A DNA stretch of 12,441 bases from Clostridia bacterium (GTDB lineage: Bacteria > Bacillota_E > RBS10-35 > JAJYVN01): NCBI GenBank assembly GCA_027335515.1, contig DAHWHT010000059.1, forward strand, positions 1 to 12,441, written 5' to 3'. Below are positions 1-6,523 of the stretch, in pieces. Position 1 is the first letter of the stretch. Every line of letters starts with the position of its first letter. The notes under the pieces were generated by a model, which had not been told where the DNA came from, searched no databases, and worked only from the letters and a program-made list of their open reading frames with translations. Position numbers and translations under genes: made by a program.

Positions 1-1098
1 GCGCAGGGGGCGGCCGCGGCGGGCGCCGCGCCGGCGGCGGCGCGCCCGGCGACCGACGCCGGACGCACCCCGGCAGACACCCTGCCGCTCTTGGACGTGG
101 ATCCCCTGGAGATCGAACTCGGCTACGGGCTGCTCTCTTTGGCGGAGGGGGAGGGCGGCGGTGAACTGATGGCGCGCATCGCCCTGTGCCGCAAGCAGAT
201 CGCCTTGGAACTCGGTCTGGTGCTGCCGCTGGTCCGGGTGCGCGACAATCTGCAACTGCCGCCGCACGCCTACGCCATCAAGCTGCGCGGCACCGAAATC
301 GCGCGGGGGGAACTTCAGCCCGACGCCTATCTGGCCATGGACGCCGGCACGGGCGGCCACGACGCCCTGCAGGGCATCCCGACGCGCGAGCCCGCGTTCG
401 GCCTGCCGGCGTTGTGGATCCAACCGGCGGACAAGGCCCGGGCGGAGTTGGCCGGTTCGACGGTGGTGGACGCGCCGACGGTGCTGGCGACGCACTTCAG
501 CGAGTTGTGCAAGCGGCACGCGGCAGAGATCCTGTCGCGCCAGGACTGCAAGGGGCTGCTCGATTTGGTCCACCAGCGCCAGCCGGCGTTGGTCGACGAA
601 CTCGTTCCGGGGCTGCTGACCACCGGGCAGGTGCTGCGCGTCCTGCAGAATCTGCTGCGCGAGGGCGTGCCGATTCGCAACCTGGCGGCGGTGCTCGAGG
701 CGCTGGCCGACGGGTCGGCCCAGACCAAGGACCCCGATGTCCTGACCGAGCGGGCCCGCCAGGCGCTGGCCCGCGAGATCACGCGGGACTGCGGGGGGGC
801 CGAGGGCCGCCTGCAGGTGCTGACGCTGGATCCGGAGTTGGAGGCGCGGCTCTGCGGTCTGGCCGCGGGCGGGCCGCCGTTGGATGCCCAGGCCCTGCAG
901 GCGATCCGGCAGTCCCTGGCCGAGGGTCTGCCGCTTTTGGCCGCCCGCGGCCGGCCCGCGGTGGTGCTGACGACGCCCGCGGCGCGGCCTCTGTTTTGGC
1001 GGCTGATCGCGCGGAGTCTGCCCCAGGTGCGTGTCGTTTCGACCGCGGAGGTCTCCGGTGAGGTCGAGGTCGAGACGGTGGCTCAGGTGACGGCCTGA
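1..1098 (+). CDS. flhA: Flagellar biosynthesis protein FlhA, C-terminal half (5' end outside window)
   Basis: FlhA is the export-gate protein of the flagellar type III secretion system. Its membrane half conducts protons, and its cytoplasmic half (seen here) forms a nonameric ring that docks chaperone-substrate complexes. The frame is open from base 1 to the TGA at 1096-1098, giving about 365 residues, roughly half of the usual ~680-700. It starts with an Ala/Pro-rich linker (about residues 1-28), then the family pattern LDVDPLEIELGYGLLSL. Further matches are TREPAFGLPALWI, the ATHFSELCKRHAAEILSRQ stretch, and the TTGQVLRVLQNLLREGVPIR segment. Next come LQVLTLDPELE and a C-terminal LPQVRVVSTAEVSGEVEVE block. 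No membrane segment falls inside the window because those lie upstream. A TTG at 91 could be mistaken for a start, but coding continues upstream of it, so the gene is simply cut by the window edge. flhF follows after 26 bp, as in many Bacillota flagellar operons. Confidence 0.95.
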   Translation, partial: AQGAAAAGAAPAAARPATDAGRTPADTLPLLDVDPLEIELGYGLLSLAEGEGGGELMARIALCRKQIALELGLVLPLVRVRDNLQLPPHAYAIKLRGTEIARGELQPDAYLAMDAGTGGHDALQGIPTREPAFGLPALWIQPADKARAELAGSTVVDAPTVLATHFSELCKRHAAEILSRQDCKGLLDLVHQRQPALVDELVPGLLTTGQVLRVLQNLLREGVPIRNLAAVLEALADGSAQTKDPDVLTERARQALAREITRDCGGAEGRLQVLTLDPELEARLCGLAAGGPPLDAQALQAIRQSLAEGLPLLAARGRPAVVLTTPAARPLFWRLIARSLPQVRVVSTAEVSGEVEVETVAQVTA

Positions 1099-1124
1099 AC
1101 GCGGTGGGCCGGGGGGGATGCAGA

Positions 1125-2240
1125 TTGAAGATCAAACGGTTCGTCGCGGACGATCTGCCGGCGGCCGTGGCCGAGCTGCGGCGGGAACTGGGGCGCGACG
1201 CGGTGCTGCTCGTGAGCCGGCGTCTGCCCCGCCGGGGTTGGCGCTGGCTGTTTCGACGGTTCGATCGCGTCGAGGTGACCGGTGCGGTCGAGGGACCCGC
1301 GGCCGTGCCGGCCGCACGCTGGCAGGTGGCGCCGACCGCGGTCGCGCGGCCGGCGGTCGCCCCCGCACCCCCCGCCGTACCGCTTGTGGCGCCCGTAGCG
1401 GCAGCTTCGTTCGCGCCGGCTTCCATGCCCATACCCATGCCCACGCCCATGCCCATGCCCACGCCCACGCCCATGCCCACGGCGCCCGTCGGGCGGCTCG
1501 ACGTCCGGGAGCCGGAGCCGGCGGTGGCCGCGGGCTGGCGCCAGGCCGAACTGGCCGGTCGCCTGGGCCCCGCCAGCGCCGGTCCGCCGCAGGCCATCCA
1601 GGTGCAGGCGGGCTGCCGCACCCTGGCGGCCCTGGTTGGCCCGACGGGTGCCGGCAAGACCACCACGCTCGCCAAGCTGGCGGCGCGGTTGCACCTGCAG
1701 CAGGGGTGGCGGGTGGGGCTGGTGACCGCGGACACCTTCCGCGTCGGCGCGATCGAGCAACTGCAGACCTATGGCCGGCTGCTCGGTCTGGGGGTTGAGG
1801 TGACCCCGACCCCGGCCGCCCTGGCCCGGGCCCTGGAGCGGTTGCGCGACGCCGACGCCCTGCTGATCGATACCCCCGGCCGGGCGCACCGCGACGCGCG
1901 CCGTCTGGCCGAGCTGCGCTCGCTGCTGCAGGTGCTGCGTGAGGCGGCGGCCGCCGACGGTGCCCGCTGCGAGGTTCATCTGGTGCTGGCGGCTCCGACG
2001 CGCGGCGAGGAGGCGGCAGCGGTGCTGGACGCCTACGGTCCACTGGCCGATCGGTTGCTGCTGACCAAGTTGGACGAATGCGAGGGGCCGCCTGCGGTGC
2101 TCTCCACCCCGGCGGCGCAGGGGTTCTGCCTTTCCTATTGTTCCTTTGGCCAGCGGGTGCCGGAGGATCTGGCGCTGGCCTGGCCGGATCGTCTGGCGGC
2201 TGGACTTGGCGGGCCGGGGGCGAACGACCATGCGGGATGA
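1125..2240 (+). CDS. flhF: Flagellar biosynthesis protein FlhF (SRP-type GTPase)
   Basis: FlhF is a signal-recognition-particle family GTPase at the cell membrane that, with FlhG, sets flagellum position and number. I chose the TTG at 1125 because the product then begins MKIKRFVADDLPAAVAELRR, the typical FlhF N-terminus, and a G-run (1111-1117) sits 7 bases upstream. An upstream GTG at 1104 would add seven residues. The protein has 371 aa. Domains in order: N-terminal B domain (about 1-55), a long Ala/Pro linker with a Met-Pro/Thr-Pro repeat (about 58-125), and the NG GTPase (about 135-360). Visible motifs are the P-loop GPTGAGKTTT (172-181), DTFRVGA (203-209), DTPGR (249-253, where DTAGR is usual), TKLDE (314-318) and GQRVPEDLALAW (342-353). 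The LVLAAPTR stretch replaces the usual LVLSATTK. These substitutions are mild and GTP binding is probably intact. The 3' end overlaps flhG by 11 bp. Confidence 0.95.
   Translation: MKIKRFVADDLPAAVAELRRELGRDAVLLVSRRLPRRGWRWLFRRFDRVEVTGAVEGPAAVPAARWQVAPTAVARPAVAPAPPAVPLVAPVAAASFAPASMPIPMPTPMPMPTPTPMPTAPVGRLDVREPEPAVAAGWRQAELAGRLGPASAGPPQAIQVQAGCRTLAALVGPTGAGKTTTLAKLAARLHLQQGWRVGLVTADTFRVGAIEQLQTYGRLLGLGVEVTPTPAALARALERLRDADALLIDTPGRAHRDARRLAELRSLLQVLREAAAADGARCEVHLVLAAPTRGEEAAAVLDAYGPLADRLLLTKLDECEGPPAVLSTPAAQGFCLSYCSFGQRVPEDLALAWPDRLAAGLGGPGANDHAG
1425..1481 (+). repeat. Hexanucleotide repeat inside flhF encoding Met-Pro/Thr-Pro
   Basis: Nine to ten degenerate copies of a six-base unit, ATG-CCC or ACG-CCC (one ATA-CCC), encode alternating Met/Thr/Ile and Pro in the linker between the B and NG domains of FlhF (residues 101-119). 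A six-base unit keeps frame when copies are gained or lost, so the linker could vary in length between strains. The same bases read in the +2 frame give alternating His-Ala, a shadow only. Confidence 0.85.
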
Positions 2241-3216
2241 CCTGGGTCCGGCGGCCGGGACGATGCCGGCCCCGGTGGAGCTGGCGCAGCAGGCGGACGG
2301 TTTGGTTCGCTGGGTGGAGCGGGCGCGTCAGGCGGCGCGCCGCGCGCCGCGGCCGCCCGTGCCGGATGCCCAGCGCTTGCTGCTGGTGACCGGAGGCAAG
2401 GGCGGCGTCGGCAAGAGCAGCTTCAGCCTCAACTTCGGGCTCGCCCTGGCGGAGTTCGGCCGGCGGGTGCTGCTGGTGGATTGCGACAGCGGCCTGGGCA
2501 GTTTGGACGTGCTGCTCGGCCTGTGCCCCAGCCACCACCTGGGGCACGTGCTGTCCGGGACGTGCGCGGCGGCGGAGGCGCTGGTGACCATCCCCGGCGG
2601 CGTGCACCTGCTGCCCGCGGCATCGGGACTGGAGGCCCTTGGGAACGCCTCCGGTCTGCAGGCCATGCGGCTGGTCAAGGCGCTGGGCCAACTGGACGGC
2701 CTGCACGACACCTGCCTGCTGGACAGCGGCGCCGGCCTGGGGCCGCTGGTGCGGGCCCTGCTGCGCGCCTCGGCCGAGATCGTGGTGGTCACCACGCCGG
2801 AGCCGACGGCCTTGGCCGATGCCTACGCGACCCTCAAGACGATCCGCCGCGGCAATCGCTCCGCCGAGGTGGCCCTGGTGATGAACATGGCGGAGACGGA
2901 GCGCGACGCCGCCGACGCCGCCCGCCGCCTGGCGGCGATGTGCGGCCGCTATCTGGAGTGGACGCCCCGCTATCTGGGGTGGGTGCCGCGCGATGCGGCG
3001 GTCGGTCGGGCCGTGCGGGCCCAGCGGCCCCTGCTGCTGGAGCCGGGGGCGAGTCCGGCCGCCGCGGCGCTGCGCCGGTTGGCGGCGGCGTATGTGGGGG
3101 GGGCCCCGCCGGAGACCGGGCGCAGGGGCTTGCGCGATGTGTTGCTGGCGTTTCTTCGCTCGCGGCCCGCGGGGCGGACGGCGGCCGGCGACGCAGGAGG
3201 GGGGGCGGAAGCTTGA
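2230..3216 (+). CDS. flhG: Flagellum site-determining protein FlhG (MinD-like ATPase)
   Basis: FlhG (YlxH/FleN) is a ParA/MinD-family ATPase that partners FlhF and limits flagellar number and placement. The ATG at 2230 overlaps the flhF stop by 11 bp, so translation is probably coupled; a G-rich tract at about 2214-2219 could serve as ribosome binding site. The protein is 328 aa. An N-terminal helix (about 17-37, ELAQQADGLVRWVERARQ) matches the FlhF-activating DQAxxLR-type segment of the family. It is followed by the deviant Walker A VTGGKGGVGKSSFSLN (53-68), LLVDCDSGLGSLDVLLG (81-97), the Walker B-like LLDSGAGLG (163-171) and VVTTPEPTALADAYATLK (186-203). The final 40 residues are Arg/Gly/Ala-rich and less conserved. 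In Bacillus subtilis chemotaxis genes lie between flhG and sigD; here the sigma gene follows at once with a 4-base overlap. Confidence 0.93.
   Translation: MRDDLGPAAGTMPAPVELAQQADGLVRWVERARQAARRAPRPPVPDAQRLLLVTGGKGGVGKSSFSLNFGLALAEFGRRVLLVDCDSGLGSLDVLLGLCPSHHLGHVLSGTCAAAEALVTIPGGVHLLPAASGLEALGNASGLQAMRLVKALGQLDGLHDTCLLDSGAGLGPLVRALLRASAEIVVVTTPEPTALADAYATLKTIRRGNRSAEVALVMNMAETERDAADAARRLAAMCGRYLEWTPRYLGWVPRDAAVGRAVRAQRPLLLEPGASPAAAALRRLAAAYVGGAPPETGRRGLRDVLLAFLRSRPAGRTAAGDAGGGAEA
3195..3200 (+). promoter_or_regulatory. AGGAGG ribosome binding site for fliA
   Basis: A perfect AGGAGG lies at the end of flhG, followed by a G-run, 12 bases before the TTG at 3213. Pairing of anti-SD with the adjoining G-run would shorten the spacing to a normal 6-8. 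It supports the TTG over the ATG at 3234 as start of the sigma gene, though the ATG cannot be excluded. Confidence 0.55.
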
Positions 3217-4016
3217 ACGCAAAATACGGGGCGATGGCCGCTTCCGAGGGGGGGGTGCAGCGCCAGACCGCGGCCCGCGTCGCCTACCGGCAGGCCGATG
3301 CCGAGGGCCGTGAGGCGTTGGTGCTGCGCTACCTGCCGCTGGTGCGGCATGTGGCGTCCCGGCTGGCGATGGGTCTGCCGGCCCACATCGATTTGGACGA
3401 CCTGCACAGCTACGGTGTGTTCGGACTCCTGGACGCCCTGGAGAAGTTTGACCCCGCGCGCGGGGTGAAGTTCGAGACGTACGCCTTCACGCGGATCAAG
3501 GGCGCCATTCTGGACGGCCTGCGCGCCATGGACTGGGTGCCGGCCTCGATGCGCCAGCGCGCGCGCCAGATCGAGGAAGCCTTCGGGCGTGTCGAGGCGC
3601 GGACCGGCCGCAGCGCCGAGGATCGCGAGGTTGCCCAGGAGCTCGGCGTCTCGGTGGAGGCGTTCACGCACGTGCTGGCCGAGATTGAGCGCGCCAGTCT
3701 GCTGGCGCTGGATGAGCTGTGGGGCGATGAGGGCGAGGAAGAGTATGCGTTGCGGGACTGGGTGCGCGACGATGGCGCGCTCGATCCGAGCCAGAGCGCC
3801 GAATGGCGCGACCGCGAGGAGATCGTCGCCAAGGCGGTGGCCGGCCTGCCCGAGCGCGAGCGGACCGTCCTGACGCTCTTTTATTACGACGGTCTCACCC
3901 CCAAGGAGATTGCCGCCGTCCTCGGGGTGTCGGTGTCGCGCATCTCTCAGTTGCACAGCCGCGCCGTCCTGCGGCTGCGGGGCCAGATCGGGCACGCCCA
4001 GCGCAACCTGCTTTGA
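3213..4016 (+). CDS. fliA: RNA polymerase sigma factor FliA/SigD/WhiG family (sigma-28)
   Basis: A sigma-70 family factor of the FliA/WhiG group that directs transcription of late flagellar and chemotaxis genes. With the TTG start at 3213 the product is 267 aa, slightly longer than the usual ~250-260; starting at the ATG at 3234 would give 260 aa. Region 2 (about 36-110) contains LHSYGVFGLLDALEKFDP and FETYAFTRIKGAILDGLR, then the hallmark DWVPASMRQRAR (107-118) at the start of region 3. Region 3 continues to about residue 165. Region 4 (about 205-256) has LPERERTVLTLFYYDGLTP and a helix-turn-helix around KEIAAVLGVSVSRISQLHSR. No anti-sigma gene (flgM) is seen in the window. Position directly after flhF-flhG in one transcription unit, with TTGA overlap with the flhG stop, supports the flagellar role over a WhiG sporulation role. 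Confidence 0.93.
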   Translation: MNAKYGAMAASEGGVQRQTAARVAYRQADAEGREALVLRYLPLVRHVASRLAMGLPAHIDLDDLHSYGVFGLLDALEKFDPARGVKFETYAFTRIKGAILDGLRAMDWVPASMRQRARQIEEAFGRVEARTGRSAEDREVAQELGVSVEAFTHVLAEIERASLLALDELWGDEGEEEYALRDWVRDDGALDPSQSAEWRDREEIVAKAVAGLPERERTVLTLFYYDGLTPKEIAAVLGVSVSRISQLHSRAVLRLRGQIGHAQRNLL

Positions 4017-4102
4017 GCGCCCGTGGCGGCGCAACCCCGGACCGGTTCGTGGGCATCCTGCCGCGCAGGGCGCGCGCGGGGCGCCTGGGAGGGGGCGGGG
4101 AC

Positions 4103-4657
4103 GTGCGGGACGGCAGCGGGGCGCGGCGGCGGCTCGCGGCGCGGCGACGGGCGTTGGAGCAGGCGTTGGCCGCACTGCGTCAGGGCGGTTTGGGTCAGAG
4201 CCAGGGAGAGGGGCTCTCCGAGCTTTCCAGCTACGACAACCATCCGGGCGATCTGGGGACCGAGACGTGGCAGCGCGGGCAGCAGGTCGGCCGCGCACAG
4301 GACCTGGAGCGCGACCTGGCGACGGTGGCCGAGGCGGAGGCCGCGCTCGATCGGGGGCGCTACGGCGTTTGCGGGCGCTGTGGGCGGACGATTCCGCGCG
4401 CGCGTTTGGCGGCCCGGCCGGAGGCCCTGACCTGCGTCGGCTGCCAGGAGGCCGCCGAGGCGGAGGCCGCCGCGCTCGGACCCCAGGGGCAGGCGCCGGC
4501 GCAGCCCCTGGGCGGTCAGGAGCGGCGGGCGGCGGGCGGCTTCGATCCGCAGGACGCCTGGCAGATGGTGGCGCAGTATGGGTCAAGCGGCGACACGCAC
4601 TCCGGCGGGCCGGGCGGCGGCGTCGCGGATCTGGAGGAACCGGCCGGGCCCGATTGA
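4103..4657 (+). CDS. TraR/DksA-type zinc-finger protein, YteA-like
   Basis: A small protein of the TraR/DksA C4 zinc-finger superfamily. DksA-like proteins bind in the secondary channel of RNA polymerase; the role of the YteA branch found in Bacillota is not established. The GTG start at 4103 follows a strong purine tract (GGGAGGGGGCGGGG, 4087-4100); the product is 184 aa. An N-terminal Arg/Leu-rich helix (1-28) leads to the branch signature LSSYDNHPGDLGTETWQRG (41-59), a helical stretch (60-86), and the finger C90-x2-C93-x17-C111-x2-C114, with all four cysteines present. The C-terminal tail contains DAWQMVAQYGSSGDTHSGG, which matches the short tail block of YteA-like proteins, and ends acidic. 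Similar genes often precede lspA in Bacillota, so this order is familiar. The 86 bp separating it from fliA hold no gene. Confidence 0.87.
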   Translation: MRDGSGARRRLAARRRALEQALAALRQGGLGQSQGEGLSELSSYDNHPGDLGTETWQRGQQVGRAQDLERDLATVAEAEAALDRGRYGVCGRCGRTIPRARLAARPEALTCVGCQEAAEAEAAALGPQGQAPAQPLGGQERRAAGGFDPQDAWQMVAQYGSSGDTHSGGPGGGVADLEEPAGPD

Positions 4658-4680
4658 ACGCCCGGGCCGGCCGCCGCGCG

Positions 4681-4689
4681 TGCTACAAT
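4681..4689 (+). promoter_or_regulatory. Candidate extended -10 promoter for lspA-rluD
   Basis: TGCTACAAT gives an extended -10 (TG-N-TACAAT) in otherwise GC-rich sequence, 33 bases before the lspA start. The only -35-like hexamer nearby (TTGAAC, 4654-4659, overlapping the previous stop codon) is 24 bases away, too far for a normal spacer, so this would have to act as an extended -10 promoter without a proper -35. Confidence 0.45.
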
Positions 4690-4722
4690 CCGTAAGCCGG
4701 GAGGGCGACAGGGGGGCGGCGC

Positions 4723-5202
4723 TTGCGGATCGGGCTCGTGGCGGCGGCGGTTTTCCTCGTCGATCTGCTGACCAAACAGTGGGTCTCCACGCACCTGCAG
4801 ACGGGTCAGAGCATCCGGGTGATCCCCGGCCTGTTTTCGTTGACGTACGTGGACAACGCAGGTGCGGCCTTCGGCCTGCTGCAAAACCAGACCCTGCTGT
4901 TTATCGCCATCACGGTGGCGGTGGTCGCCCTGATCCTGACGTACGGCCGGCGGGCGGCGCGCCACCAGCCGCTGCTCGGTCTGGCCTTTGGGTTGCAGCT
5001 CGGCGGCGCCCTGGGCAATCTGCTGGACCGCCTGCTGTATGCGCGGGTGATCGACTTCCTGAATGTGCGCGGCTTCCCCTATGTGTTCAACGTTGCGGAC
5101 AGCGCGATCGTGGTCGGCGGCATCCTCTTTGCCGTGGTGGCGCTGCGTGAGCCGGAGCCGCGGCCGGAGTCGGAGACACCGTCGGGGCGGCGGGGGGGTT
5201 GA
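4723..5202 (+). CDS. lspA: Prolipoprotein signal peptidase LspA (signal peptidase II)
   Basis: Integral-membrane aspartyl protease that removes the signal peptide from diacylglyceryl-modified prolipoproteins. The protein is 159 aa, the usual length. The TTG start at 4723 is preceded by GGGGGGCGG (4711-4719). Four membrane segments are visible, roughly 3-20, 57-74, 83-101 and 120-141. Conserved blocks are NAGAAFGLLQNQ (45-56), GGALGNLLDRL (94-104) with the following VIDF, and VFNVADSAIVVGGIL (121-135). The catalytic pair should be Asp111 (VIDF) and Asp126 (NVADS). The C-terminal tail is hydrophilic (EPEPRPESE). It overlaps the following rluD by 4 bases. A likely substrate lies in this window: the Asp-box lipoprotein at 6524-8962. 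Confidence 0.96.
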   Translation: MRIGLVAAAVFLVDLLTKQWVSTHLQTGQSIRVIPGLFSLTYVDNAGAAFGLLQNQTLLFIAITVAVVALILTYGRRAARHQPLLGLAFGLQLGGALGNLLDRLLYARVIDFLNVRGFPYVFNVADSAIVVGGILFAVVALREPEPRPESETPSGRRGG

Positions 5203-6191
5203 GCACGCCGCCGGCCTTCCCCTGCCGCCTGGTGGCGGCCCGGGGCGCGGAGCGGCTTGACCGCTTTCTGACCGAGGCCCTGGGTGCGCCCGGGCTCTCG
5301 CGCACCGCGGTGCAGCGGGCGATCGCGATGGACATGGTGCGCGTGGACGGCAGGCCGGGGTCGGCCGGCCAGCGGCTGGCGGCCGGCGCGGTGGTCGAGG
5401 TCGGCGGGGTGCCGCGCGCCCCGGGGCCGTCCCTGGAGCCCGAGGCGATTCCCCTGCGCGTGGTGTATGAGGACGAACACCTGGCGGTGATCGACAAGCC
5501 GCGCGGGCTGGTGGTGCACCCGGCGGCGGGCAACCCGCGCGGCACGCTCGTCAACGCCCTGCTCGCCCGGTACGGGTCGTTGGAGGGCGTGGCGGCCGAG
5601 GACGCGGCGGCGGCCGGCCGCAATTCGCTGGAGTTCGGGGACGACGTGCGGCCCGGGATCGTCCATCGTCTGGACAAGGATACGACGGGTCTGCTGGTGG
5701 TGGCGCGGACGGCCGAGGCCGGGGCGGGTCTGCGGCTCCAGATCGGTCGGCACACCATGGTGCGGGAGTATTGGGCGCTGGTGCGCGGCAGCCCCCGGGA
5801 GCGCCTGCGCATTGACGCCCCCATCGGGCGCGCCCCCGACCGTCGGCGGATGGCGGTGGTTGCCGACGGTCGCCAGGCGTGCACCCACGTGCGCTGTCTG
5901 GAGCGGCTGGGCGGGCCCTCCGCCCCCTACACCCTCTGCGAGGTTCGACTGGAGACCGGCCGCACCCACCAGATCCGGGTGCATCTGGCCTTCTGCGGGT
6001 TTCCGGTCGCCGCCGATCCGCTTTACGGACGACCGGAGGCCGACCGCGCCGCGGGGTTGGAACTCCAGGGGCAGGCGCTGCACGCCTTCCGCCTGTCGTT
6101 CCGCCACCCGGTGACGGATCGGGCCCTGACCTTCGAGGCGCCGCCGCCGCCCGACTTTGCCCGGGTACTCGAGCACTTGCGCGCGGGCTGA
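5199..6191 (+). CDS. rluD: Ribosomal large subunit pseudouridine synthase, RluA/RluD family
   Basis: Converts specific uridines of 23S rRNA (RluD sites in the helix 69 region) to pseudouridine. The TTG at 5199 overlaps the lspA stop as TTGA, suggesting coupled translation; the protein is 330 aa. An S4 RNA-binding domain occupies about 17-75 (RLDRFLTEAL, QRAIAMDMVRVDG), and the catalytic domain about 86-320. Motifs: YEDEHLAVIDKPRGLVVHPA (90-109), GIVHRLDKDTTGLLVVAR (153-170) with catalytic Asp159, and GRTHQIRVHLA (254-264), then DPLYG. A 20-odd residue insertion (about 129-150) before the catalytic motif is richer in Ala/Glu than usual. Exact site specificity (RluD versus other RluA members) cannot be told from sequence alone. 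In many Bacillota pyrR follows; here it is absent. Confidence 0.94.
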   Translation: MSTPPAFPCRLVAARGAERLDRFLTEALGAPGLSRTAVQRAIAMDMVRVDGRPGSAGQRLAAGAVVEVGGVPRAPGPSLEPEAIPLRVVYEDEHLAVIDKPRGLVVHPAAGNPRGTLVNALLARYGSLEGVAAEDAAAAGRNSLEFGDDVRPGIVHRLDKDTTGLLVVARTAEAGAGLRLQIGRHTMVREYWALVRGSPRERLRIDAPIGRAPDRRRMAVVADGRQACTHVRCLERLGGPSAPYTLCEVRLETGRTHQIRVHLAFCGFPVAADPLYGRPEADRAAGLELQGQALHAFRLSFRHPVTDRALTFEAPPPPDFARVLEHLRAG

Positions 6192-6510
6192 CTGCTGGGT
6201 GCGCTTTGGACCGACGGCGGCAGGATGGTGATCAGGACGGTGTCGGCGGTCGCAGCGAGGGCGTAGGGGAGACGGGCGGCAGAAAGGGCAGGGTCGACGC
6301 GGGTACCGGGTTCTGCGGCCCGTGGTTGGTCGCGCCTGTGGTGGCAGGAGCGCGACGCAGACGGACGTGGCGGCGGTGGCCGTAGCCGGCGCGGGGCGGA
6401 GGGTGGAGGCCGGGACGGGCGCACGCCGAACCGGGTCTGTGCAGGGAACCCGGTGGCCAACCGCGCCGTCCACAGCCGTGAAGCCCTCCTGATTCGGGCG
6501 AACCTCCGGC
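6192..6510 (+). other. Gene-free leader between rluD and the Asp-box lipoprotein gene, with two hairpins
   Basis: No convincing gene on either strand: frames that stay open here lack ribosome binding sites and family-like sequence. Two inverted repeats are visible. At 6329-6356 GTCGCGC pairs with GCGCGAC, with an inner CTG/CAG. At 6430-6454 ACCGGGT pairs with ACCCGGT around an 11-base loop that itself contains CTG/CAG. Neither is followed by a T-run, so they are not classic terminators. In DNA this GC-rich such stems also arise by chance. No good -10/-35 pair was found, although a promoter for the next gene is expected in this interval. Confidence 0.4.
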
Positions 6511-6518
6511 AGAGGTGG
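6511..6518 (+). promoter_or_regulatory. Ribosome binding site AGAGGTGG deciding the ATG at 6524
   Basis: AGAGGTGG sits 5 bases before the ATG at 6524, a near-match to AGGAGGTG. The GTG at 6515 lies within this site and is therefore less likely to be the start. Confidence 0.6.
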
Positions 6519-6523
6519 ATGCG

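Noticed and set aside
1118..1798. Open frame encoding a His-Ala repeat
   Set aside because: It is the +2 shadow of the Met-Pro/Thr-Pro repeat in flhF; the flhF frame has all SRP-GTPase motifs.
1132..3222. 696-codon open frame on the minus strand
   Set aside because: Arg/Pro/Ala/Gln-rich antisense shadow of flhF and flhG, typical of GC-rich DNA; no family-like segment.
4654..4659. TTGAAC as -35 for the lspA promoter
   Set aside because: The spacer to TACAAT would be 24 bases, outside the workable range for a sigma-A type promoter.
6023..6460. Minus-strand open frame covering part of the 6192-6523 gap
   Set aside because: It runs into the antisense of rluD, is Pro/Arg-rich and has no convincing ribosome binding site or family match.
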